This document shows positions 1 through 5,321 of a DNA stretch of 9,035 nucleotides, piece after piece (the stretch's first letter is position 1; each line of letters begins with the position of its first letter). The stretch is from the NCBI GenBank assembly GCA_041624375.1, contig JBFJVD010000118.1, forward strand, positions 1 through 9,035, in the 5' to 3' direction. The position numbers and the translations under genes were made by a program. Source of the DNA: JBFJVD01 sp041624375. GTDB taxonomy: Bacteria > Chloroflexota > Anaerolineae > Anaerolineales > E44-bin32. Below the pieces are notes generated by a model. That model was not told the origin of the DNA. It saw only the letters and a list, made by a program, of their open reading frames with translations, and searched no databases.

Positions 1-684
1 CATCCTGACCACGGATCGAGCGTAAGCTGGGTCCGTTTCCAGGCTGCCGATAACGGTGAGCTGCCAGCTGTTGGGGTCAATACGTATCAAGGCCTCCAGC
101 ACCGTATGCAGCCCTTTCCTGGGGATCAGATTGCCGACGAACAGGAGGCGCAGTGGACCTTCTCGCCGCAGTCGCGCGAGCACCTCCGACCGGCTTCCCA
201 AAGGCGCAATGTGATCCCGACCGGGCGGGGCGACCAAACCTGGCCGGTGGCCAATGATCGAGGATACAACCTTGCGCGTTGGGTGACTGTTGTACACAAA
301 GGCGTCAATCGTCTCCAGGTATCGGCGTTCGACCCACGCGTAGAGCTGGATGAGCCCCATCGGATGGGGTTCGCTTGAACGCAGGTGATGGACAATCGAG
401 ATCAGCGGACAGTTCGCGCCTCGTTGCAGGCGACGGTTGGTCAGGAATAGGGATGGATGATTGAGTTCATCCTGAAGTAGCGCATCCCAACATCCCAACT
501 TGAGCCGGCGGTAGAGTTGCCTTGAGAGATTGTCGCCAAGATGCTGGCCGTAAGAACGCCAGGGGAGACCGATCTGCTCGACCTCATGGCCGAAGCGTTC
601 GAGCCAGCCAATGATCTGACGGTCGTAGAGATAGCCGCCGGAGATCTGATCCAGTGAGCCGTAGATGACCAGGCCGAGCCGCAC
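1..684 (-). CDS. GT4-family glycosyltransferase, N-terminal 228 residues (runs off the left edge)
   Basis: The reading frame is open from a GTG at 684-682 to base 1. The translation begins V/M-R-L-G-L-V-I-Y-G-S-L-D and soon has an I-S-G-G-Y loop, the N-terminal Rossmann edge of GT-B enzymes. Near residues 184-200 it reads LRLLFVGNLIPRKGLHTVLE, the start of the second Rossmann domain with the sugar-nucleotide-binding region of glycosyltransferase family 4. The E-x7-E region and the C-terminus lie outside the window. GTG was chosen because a TGA lies in frame a little upstream and no better start intervenes; AGGA stands 3 bases before it. It starts 8 bases after the stop of the RibD-like reductase, so it is probably co-transcribed with ribA and the reductase. 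Donor and acceptor are unknown. The operon suggests a pterin or pyrimidine derivative as a possible acceptor, but that is inference; a cell-envelope role is equally possible. Confidence 0.85.
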   Translation of the reverse strand, partial: MRLGLVIYGSLDQISGGYLYDRQIIGWLERFGHEVEQIGLPWRSYGQHLGDNLSRQLYRRLKLGCWDALLQDELNHPSLFLTNRRLQRGANCPLISIVHHLRSSEPHPMGLIQLYAWVERRYLETIDAFVYNSHPTRKVVSSIIGHRPGLVAPPGRDHIAPLGSRSEVLARLRREGPLRLLFVGNLIPRKGLHTVLEALIRIDPNSWQLTVIGSLETDPAYARSVVRM

Positions 685-692
685 CGATCCTG

Positions 693-1421
693 CTAATCCC
701 CGGAATCTGGTTCAGGACCGACCGCTGTCTCCAACCGGCCCCACATCACCAGGTCGGAGCCGAAACGCTGCCAGTCGGGCTCGAGCAGGCGCGGGGCGGC
801 CAGCCCATCGGCTGCGAGCGGCCCCTCCACGGCGCGCAGCCCGCCGACCAACCTGGGCACGATGGTCAGGACAACCCAATCGACCAGGCCGGAACGAAGA
901 AAGCTGGTGATCACCGACGCGCCGCCCTCCACCATCAACCGGTGAATCCCTCGATGCCTCAACGCCTCAAGCAGCGCTGGCAGGTCAATGCGACCTCGAT
1001 CGTCCGCCGGTAATGACAGCACCTGGGCGCCGCGCGCTTCCAGCGTTCTGGCCCGGTGGCCGTTGCCCTCGACGGTGGCGAGCCAGGGGCGCAGGTCTGC
1101 ATCCATCAGGCGGCAGTGCTCCGGGATGCGCAGATGAGAATCAAGCACAACAGGCTGTGGATCGGTGCCGTCGGCGAGTCGAACGGTCAGCTGGGGATCA
1201 TCGGCCAGGACCGTGCCGATGCCCACGAGAATGGCATCGTGCGCCGCGCGCAACCGGTGGGTCATGGCCAGCGACTCGCTGCTGCTCAAGATCAATGGCG
1301 CGCCGCGGTCCTTGGCGATACTGCCGTCGAGACTCTGCGCGTAGGTCAGTGTCACCCGTGGAAGAGGGTCCGCTTCCTGGTGCCGGAGGGCTGTGAGGAA
1401 GCGATGGAAAGCATCACTCAT
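693..1421 (-). CDS. stand-alone RibD C-terminal (pyrimidine) reductase, no deaminase domain
   Basis: A 242-residue protein consisting of the RibD_C/dihydrofolate-reductase-like fold only. Visible family marks are TYAQSLDGSIA (residues 26-36), VGIGTVLADDPQLTVR (66-81), VVLDSHLRIP (91-100), and the NADPH-site MVEGGASVITSFL (163-175). There is no N-terminal zinc deaminase domain (no HAE, no PCxxC), unlike bifunctional bacterial RibD of about 360 residues. The expected reaction is NADPH-dependent reduction of the ribosyl group of a ribosylamino-pyrimidine 5'-phosphate. Without a fused deaminase it resembles archaeal and fungal enzymes that reduce the product of GTP cyclohydrolase II directly. The ATG at 1421-1419 overlaps the TGA of ribA (1420-1418) in an ATGA, so translation is probably coupled. 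Whether it serves riboflavin synthesis or another pathway cannot be decided here. The fold assignment is firm; the substrate is less so. Confidence 0.9.
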   Translation of the reverse strand: MSDAFHRFLTALRHQEADPLPRVTLTYAQSLDGSIAKDRGAPLILSSSESLAMTHRLRAAHDAILVGIGTVLADDPQLTVRLADGTDPQPVVLDSHLRIPEHCRLMDADLRPWLATVEGNGHRARTLEARGAQVLSLPADDRGRIDLPALLEALRHRGIHRLMVEGGASVITSFLRSGLVDWVVLTIVPRLVGGLRAVEGPLAADGLAAPRLLEPDWQRFGSDLVMWGRLETAVGPEPDSGD

Positions 1422-2071
1422 GGGGCGAAGTGCTTCGCGGAGCGGCCGTCCGCAACGCCCGGTTCGCCGTCGAGGTTCAGCCAGTGCTTCATCCGCATCC
1501 GCTTGGTTTGGAGATAAACCTCGTTTTCGGCTGTGACCGAGCCCTGCAAGGGTATGCGGTCGGCCACTTCAATGCCGCGTGCCAGCAAGCCCTCAATCTT
1601 CGAAGGATTGTTGGTCAGCAGCCGGATGGCCTGGACGCCGAGCTCGTTGAGGATGGCTGCGGCGACGCTGTAATCGCGCTCGTCCGCCTGATGCCCGAGG
1701 AGGAGGTTGGCCTCGACGGTGTCATACCCCTCGTCCTGCAGGTTGTAGGCCTGGAGCTTCGCCAGCAGGCCGATGCCGCGCCCCTCCTGGCGCAGGTAGA
1801 CCAGGACGCCACGGCCTTCGGCGGCGATCCGGGCGATCGCTTTCAGAAGCTGCTCGCCGCAGTCGCAGCGGGCCGATCCGAGCACATCTCCGGTGAAGCA
1901 CTCGGAGTGTACCCGTGCCAGAACCGGCTCTGGGGTCGTCACGTCGCCGAGCACCAGCGCGAGGTGTTCCTCATCATCCGAATCTGTTCCGTACAAAACG
2001 AGCTGGAAATCCTCGCCGCTAGCGGGGAGTCGTGCCGAAGCTTTTCGCAGGAGCGTCAATGGTTCTTCCAT
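1418..2071 (-). CDS. ribA: GTP cyclohydrolase II
   Basis: This cytosolic zinc enzyme converts GTP to 2,5-diamino-6-ribosylamino-4(3H)-pyrimidinone 5'-phosphate, formate and pyrophosphate, the first step of riboflavin synthesis. The protein has 217 residues, near the usual ~200 of monofunctional RibA; no DHBP synthase (RibB) domain is fused. The signature RVHSECFTGDVLGSARCDCG gives zinc ligands C58, C69 and C71. RQEGRGIGL (94-102), AYNLQDEGYDTVEAN (108-122, with the catalytic-site tyrosine Y109), ERDY (131-134, R132) and RLLTNNPSKIEGL (150-162) are all canonical. The Tyr argues against Streptomyces-type variants that stop at a formamido product. ATG at 2071 has TAAGGT about 8 bases upstream. 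It is the first gene of a three-gene minus-strand operon and is divergent from the ParB-USP gene. About 17 extra residues at the C-terminus follow the conserved KHWLNL and show no recognisable motif. Confidence 0.96.
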   Translation of the reverse strand: MEEPLTLLRKASARLPASGEDFQLVLYGTDSDDEEHLALVLGDVTTPEPVLARVHSECFTGDVLGSARCDCGEQLLKAIARIAAEGRGVLVYLRQEGRGIGLLAKLQAYNLQDEGYDTVEANLLLGHQADERDYSVAAAILNELGVQAIRLLTNNPSKIEGLLARGIEVADRIPLQGSVTAENEVYLQTKRMRMKHWLNLDGEPGVADGRSAKHFAP

Positions 2072-2315
2072 GGCCAGACCTTACCGTTGAAGACGATGGT
2101 TTGATGCGCGCCGGTCCCTGCACAGGCGGCGATGGCCGAGCGGGCCGGGAGCGGGATGTTCAGTTTATTATATCTACGCATTGGCCTCTGGCCTGGATGC
2201 TTGCACCCACGGCTCGGGCCTTGGACGATGCCCAGAACCGGGCAAGGAGCACACGCCATCTTCTTCTCGCGCAGCCGTGTGACTGCGGTGCCGCGGCGAA
2301 GTGATCACAGCCAAG
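2072..2315. other. divergent intergenic region between ribA and the ParB-USP gene
   Basis: This 244-base stretch carries the ribA -10 box and must carry the promoter of the plus-strand gene. For the plus strand the best I can see is TTGCAC (from 2201) followed after 17 bases by GACGAT, a weak match. A GGCC-TCT-GGCC repeat near 2183-2193 could be a binding site but is short in such GC-rich DNA. I see no RNA gene or terminator. Confidence 0.4.
2167..2172 (-). promoter_or_regulatory. -10 box (TATAAT) for the ribA operon
   Basis: On the minus strand the perfect hexamer TATAAT occupies 2172 to 2167 in a small AT-rich island within GC-rich DNA, about 95 bases upstream of the ribA start. No good -35 hexamer is visible 16-18 bases upstream and there is no TGn extension, so strength and factor are uncertain. 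The roughly 90-base leader this implies contains no recognisable FMN riboswitch core. Confidence 0.5.
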
Positions 2316-4043
2316 ATGAGTGACTATTCCCTCGATTACTCCATTGCCATTCGTGACTTCCAGGAAGCGCGCCGCCGCGCAGCGCTTCAGGAAGTGATGG
2401 CGCGACTGACCCGCCGCTCGATCGACCTGCTCCCCTTCGAGGAGGTGCGCCGGCAGCTTCAAGCGGAGTCCAGTTCGGTTAAGGGGCTTCAAGAGATACC
2501 GCTGGATTCCATCGTAGGGAGCGTGGGTCGCTACAGCGACTTCACCCGCACGTTTCTCCCCCGTCAAGAAGCCGATCGGGACCGCTGGGCGCGAGTCAAG
2601 GCGGCGGTGAGCGGCATGCGCGGCCTGCCGCCAATTTCGGTTTACCAGATCGGCGAAGCCTACTTCGTGGGGGATGGCCATCATCGTGTGTCGGTGGCGC
2701 GCCAGCTCGGCGCTCGCACGATCGAGGCCTACGTCACTGAAATCCAAACCCTTGTCCCCCTTTCGCCAGACGATGAACCCGAGGATGTCATCCTGAAGGC
2801 CGAGTACGCCGACTTCCTGCGCAACACGGAGCTGGACCGGTCGCGGCCAGATGCTGATATCTCGGTGACCGAGCCGGGCCGGTACTCCCTGCTCGAGGAG
2901 CACATCCAGGTTCACCGCTATTTCATGGGCCTTGAGCAGGAGCGGGACATTCCCTTCCCTGAGGCCGCCGCGCATTGGTATGACGAGGTGTACCTGCCAG
3001 TCGTCCGGCCGATCCGTCGCCTCGGAATTCTGCTCGACTTCCCGGAACGCACCGAGGCCGACCTGTACCTGTGGATATCGGAGCATCGCGCCGTATTGGA
3101 GGAATCGCTGGGATGGACGGTTGCCCCCGAGGTCGCCGCCAGCGATCTGGCGGCCAGGCGCGCTGGCCGATTGAGCAGGATCGCAGCCGGCGTCGGAGAG
3201 GGACTGCGCAGGCTCTTCTTGCCGCGTGAGCTTGAACCGGGACCCGCCGCCGGGGCCTGGCGTCGCGAGCGCCTCAACACCCGCCTGGAGGACCGCCTGT
3301 TTCAGGATGTGCTTGTTGCCGTCAGCGGCAGTGAAGCCAGCTGGCGGGCGGTCGATCAGGCGCTCGTGGTTGCCGGCCGTGAGCCGAGCCAGCTGCTCGG
3401 TCTGCATATCGTCAGCCAGGCTGCGTCCGATACTCGCGTTCTTGAGCAATCATTCTTAGAAAGGGCTGAGGCGGCGCGGGCCCAGGCTCAATTCGCGCAA
3501 GCCGAGGGTGAGGTCGCCGAAGTTATCTGCGAACGCGCCCGCTGGGCCGATCTGGTTGTTGCCAGTCTGTCGCACCCACCCGGATCAGACCCAACCGCGC
3601 GCCTTGTCTCTGGCTTTCGCACCCTGATTCAACGCTGCCCGCGGCCCGTGCTCGCAGTACCGGACGCGGCGACTAACCTGGGCCACGCACTGCTGGCGTA
3701 CGATGCCAGCCCGAAAGCTGAGGAGGCGCTTTATATCGCGGCTTACGCCGCGAGCCGCTGGTCGATGGAGCTCACGGTGCTGACGGTCCCCGAGGGCAGC
3801 GGCGAGATGCCGTGGGCGCAGGCGCGCGCCCGGCGCTACCTTGAGCGCCATGCGATTCGCGCCCAGTATCTTGCGCCGCATCTGCCGGTGGCGAAAGCGA
3901 TCCTGGAGGTGGCCGAGGGGGAGGACTGCGACTGGATCCTGCTGGGCGGCTACGCCGGCCCGCCGGTGGTCGAGGTGGTCCTCGGGAGCACCGTGGACCA
4001 GGTGCTCCGCGAAGCGAATCTGCCGATGCTCATCTGCCGGTGA
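2316..4043 (+). CDS. ParB-like N-terminal domain fused to two universal stress protein domains
   Basis: A 575-residue soluble protein in three parts. Residues ~60-145 are a ParB/Srx-like domain: IPLDSIVGSVGRYSDFTRTF, then GLPPISVYQI and the box GDGHHRVSVARQLG (119-132), which corresponds to the G-x-H-R-x-x-A box of ParB N-terminal domains. Residues ~150-320 are a linker of unknown fold, rich in Arg and Glu. Residues ~328-450 (DVLVAVSGSEAS ... CPRPVLAVP) and ~455-575 (HALLAYDASPKAEEAL ... VVLGSTVDQVLREANLPMLIC) are USP domains. The second keeps a GGYAG...LGST nucleotide-loop signature (one residue shorter than the classical G-2x-G-9x-G-S/T); the first lacks it. I chose ATG 2316 over GTG 2301 because the conserved-looking protein starts at MSDYSLDY. 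The function is unknown: the ParB box may bind nucleotide (CTP in true ParB) and USP domains often bind ATP, so a nucleotide-sensing stress role is an inference. It stands alone between divergent ribA and a separately promoted gene. Confidence 0.88.
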   Translation: MSDYSLDYSIAIRDFQEARRRAALQEVMARLTRRSIDLLPFEEVRRQLQAESSSVKGLQEIPLDSIVGSVGRYSDFTRTFLPRQEADRDRWARVKAAVSGMRGLPPISVYQIGEAYFVGDGHHRVSVARQLGARTIEAYVTEIQTLVPLSPDDEPEDVILKAEYADFLRNTELDRSRPDADISVTEPGRYSLLEEHIQVHRYFMGLEQERDIPFPEAAAHWYDEVYLPVVRPIRRLGILLDFPERTEADLYLWISEHRAVLEESLGWTVAPEVAASDLAARRAGRLSRIAAGVGEGLRRLFLPRELEPGPAAGAWRRERLNTRLEDRLFQDVLVAVSGSEASWRAVDQALVVAGREPSQLLGLHIVSQAASDTRVLEQSFLERAEAARAQAQFAQAEGEVAEVICERARWADLVVASLSHPPGSDPTARLVSGFRTLIQRCPRPVLAVPDAATNLGHALLAYDASPKAEEALYIAAYAASRWSMELTVLTVPEGSGEMPWAQARARRYLERHAIRAQYLAPHLPVAKAILEVAEGEDCDWILLGGYAGPPVVEVVLGSTVDQVLREANLPMLICR

Positions 4044-4092
4044 GCTCTCCAGCCGCTTCCAGCTAACGTCCCCACTGGCTTGGGTCGGCGGC

Positions 4093-4123
4093 TTGACATT
4101 CCTCCGACTGGAAGGCCTATCGT
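4093..4123 (+). promoter_or_regulatory. MerR/CueR-type promoter-operator of the CcdA-like gene
   Basis: TTGACA (4093-4098) is followed by a 19-base spacer and TATCGT (4118-4123). The spacer holds the dyad TTCC-TCCGACT-GGAA (4100-4114), extended to CATTCC/GGAAGG with one mismatch. A spacer of 19 bp with a dyad between -35 and -10 is the hallmark of MerR-family activators, which twist the over-long promoter on sensing a metal or redox signal. The layout closely resembles the CueR-controlled copA promoter of E. coli (TTGACCTTCC-N7-GGAAGG). No merR-family gene is in the window, so the regulator would have to be encoded elsewhere. Transcription would start near 4130, about 36 bases before the ATG. 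Confidence 0.65.
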
Positions 4124-4166
4124 ACGCTTACGTGTACACCGGCGCCCGCGCCAGGAGCGTAGCCTT

Positions 4167-5045
4167 ATGCCAGCGCCATCTCGCGAGCAAGTTCGCTCTG
4201 TCGGACCGGGATTGGCTCTTGTACTCCTCACCTTGTCCGTCCTGTTGATCGCGCTCGCCGGCTATGCCGGCTTTCGTCTCTATCCACGGATTGTGGTTCC
4301 ACCCGCTGTCGGTTTGGGTCTCTTCTTCCTTGCGGGAGTCGGTGGCTTTGCTGCCTTCTTCTCTCCATGCTCTTTTCCCCTGCTGATGACCTTACTGGCG
4401 CGCGAGATAGGGAGAGAGAGCACCCTGGAGGATCAGCATGGCCGCCGTGCAGCCGCTGCCGTGGCGATGGCCGCGGGCGCCGGCTTGTTCCTGCTCCTGA
4501 CTGGAGCTGGGATTGCGATCGGTGGAGGCGCGCTCTTTCGGCAGATCAGCTTTGCCAGTCCTGCTGGCCGAATCTTGCGAACCCTCGTGGCTGTATTCCT
4601 CATCCTGCTTGGTCTGACTCAACTTGGCGTCATCCACGCTTCCTTTCACATGGTCGCGGGAACTGTAAAGGGTCTCTTGCACACCCAGGCGGCGCTTCGA
4701 CGAGATCGGCCACTCCTTGGCTATGCCCTACTTGGATTCGGCTATGTGTTCGCCGGCTTTGGTTGAACTGGGCCCATCCTGGTCGGGCTGACCGGATATG
4801 CATTTGCAGCAGGTGGGGTTGAGGCCGCCTTCTTCTCATTCGTGCTGACGGCAGCGGTCCTCTGCGGGCTTCTTCTATTGTTGGGCTTCTCGATCGGTCA
4901 GGCACAGGACCGTCTGGTGGTCTCCCTTCGCGTCCTTCCATCTGCTGTGAAACGATGGGGCGGGTGGGCCTTGCTTATTGTCGGGGGTTGGCTCCTGATG
5001 ACCGCATTGTGGGCGGATGCCTTCGCCACCTGGCTGCTAGGCTGA
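4167..5045 (+). CDS. CcdA/DsbD-beta-like membrane thiol-disulfide transporter, probable selenoprotein (TGA 4764-4766 read as Sec200)
   Basis: CcdA-family proteins carry reducing equivalents across the cytoplasmic membrane through a pair of membrane cysteines. ATG 4167 has AGGAG 9 bases upstream. The protein would have 292 residues: an extra N-terminal helix (~14-36), then helices at ~46-75, 95-122, 138-160, 184-217, 220-243 and 265-285. The first redox cysteine is C68 in FFSPCSFPLL. The second family cysteine, in a C-x-G-P-I-L motif, is encoded here by TGA: FAGFG-U-TGPILVGLTG. After it the frame runs 92 codons with the expected hydrophobic helices to a normal TGA at 5043-5045. A bSECIS-like hairpin follows the first TGA directly. 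I read this as selenocysteine insertion; a nonsense mutation or sequencing error is the alternative, but neither predicts the hairpin. If not recoded, a 199-residue protein lacking one redox residue results. By eye, T/A-ending codons are more frequent than in the flanking genes. The MerR-type promoter suggests induction by metal or thiol stress. Confidence 0.85.
4764..4766 (+). other. in-frame TGA, candidate selenocysteine codon
   Basis: The codon follows GGT at 4761-4763 and precedes ACT-GGG-CCC-ATC-CTG (T-G-P-I-L). It sits at the invariant second cysteine of the CcdA family. TGA acts as a normal stop elsewhere in the window (ribA at 1418, the ParB-USP gene at 4043, the MFS gene at 6686, mobA at 7464, and the end of this same gene), so a code change to Trp is excluded. 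Confidence 0.85.
4776..4797 (+). promoter_or_regulatory. bacterial SECIS-like hairpin
   Basis: The RNA folds as AUCC (4776-4779), a single bulged U (4780), GGUC (4781-4784), loop GGGCU (4785-4789), GACC (4790-4793) and GGAU (4794-4797): eight Watson-Crick pairs interrupted only by the bulge. Counting the U of UGA as 1, the bulged U is position 17 and the loop carries G at 22, 23 and 24. In the E. coli fdhF SECIS, SelB recognises bulged U17 and G23/U24 of a four-base-pair upper stem with a short loop. Here U17, G23 and the four-pair upper stem match, the loop is one base longer, and position 24 is G rather than U. The element lies wholly within the coding sequence (Pro-Ile-Leu-Val-Gly-Leu-Thr-Gly-Tyr), as bacterial SECIS elements do. 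Confidence 0.82.
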
Positions 5046-5089
5046 GGCACCTTCCGACATCGCCTTTCTCGTGCCTGTACGCCCAGCGG

Positions 5090-5197
5090 CTACGGGACAC
5101 CCTGAGCCACGACTTCTGGGTTGAGATACGATGAGCGGGATATCCCCATGGTCTGAGCGATCATGGAGACAGCCTTCTTGTTGTACGCTCCGTCGCG
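5090..5197 (-). pseudogene. possible decayed helix-turn-helix fragment (resolvase C-terminus-like)
   Basis: On the minus strand a 35-codon stretch open between a TGA (5200-5198) and a TAG (5092-5090) reads YNKKAVSMIAQTMGISRSS and then YLNPEVVAQGVP. The pattern of a short helix, I-A-x-x-M-G-I-S-R-S and then a tyrosine-leucine resembles the DNA-binding helix-turn-helix at the C-terminus of serine resolvases and of some transposases. No start codon in good context, no ribosome binding site and no catalytic domain accompany it, and the frame upstream is closed by a stop. I read it tentatively as a remnant of a mobile-element gene; it may also be chance in a short frame. Confidence 0.3.
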
Positions 5198-5259
5198 TCA
5201 CCTGACCTGCAGCGTGCCGCACATTCTGCATCTACGTGGCGCTGTCAAACAGTTACGGC

Positions 5260-5279
5260 TTTCGGTTCACCAACCGGAA
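5260..5279. repeat. inverted repeat in the MFS gene leader
   Basis: TTTCGGTT (5260-5267), loop CACC, AACCGGAA (5272-5279): eight pairs including one T-G, about 40 bases before the MFS start and followed by an A run. There is no T tract on the correct side for either strand to use it as an intrinsic terminator. It could be a repressor site or an mRNA leader hairpin. The rest of the 5046-5321 gap shows a weak GGCAC/GTGCC pairing (5046-5050 with 5071-5075) and a GGGATATCCC palindrome (5137-5146), neither compelling. Confidence 0.4.
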
Positions 5280-5321
5280 AAAAACACTAGGCAGACGATG
5301 CCCAACAGAGGCCAAGACATC

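Noticed and set aside
2072..2166. FMN riboswitch in the ribA leader.
   Set aside because: The conserved RFN core segments (such as AGGGCAGGGTGAAA-like sequence) are not visible in this short GC-rich leader.
2160..3449. Long minus-strand open frame (429 codons) opposite the ParB-USP gene.
   Set aside because: It has no domain sense, no ribosome binding site, and mirrors the codon bias of the real plus-strand gene, as is common in GC-rich DNA.
4080..4166. N-terminal extension of the CcdA-like protein from the start at 4080.
   Set aside because: The extension would be Arg-rich and would overlap the promoter. ATG 4167 has a clear AGGAG.
4764..4766. Plain nonsense mutation splitting the CcdA-like gene into two pieces (199-residue protein and a remnant).
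   Set aside because: The TGA falls exactly on the catalytic cysteine codon, the distal half is undecayed in the same frame, and a hairpin with bulged U17 and loop G23 follows. A sequencing error TGC/TGT to TGA remains possible but would not explain the hairpin.
4764..4766. UGA read as tryptophan (alternative genetic code).
   Set aside because: TGA terminates ribA, the ParB-USP gene, the MFS gene, mobA and this same gene at 5043-5045, and TGG is used for Trp throughout. The family position is Cys, not Trp.
5137..5146. GGGATATCCC palindrome as a regulator site.
   Set aside because: A single 10-base palindrome with no repeat or promoter next to it; on the opposite strand it lies within the possible helix-turn-helix fragment.
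5163..5321. N-terminal extension of the MFS protein from ATG 5163 or 5298.
   Set aside because: The extra residues are not membrane-like, overlap the hairpin and A run, and lack a good ribosome binding site. ATG 5322 has AGAGG and starts at the family's usual N-terminus.
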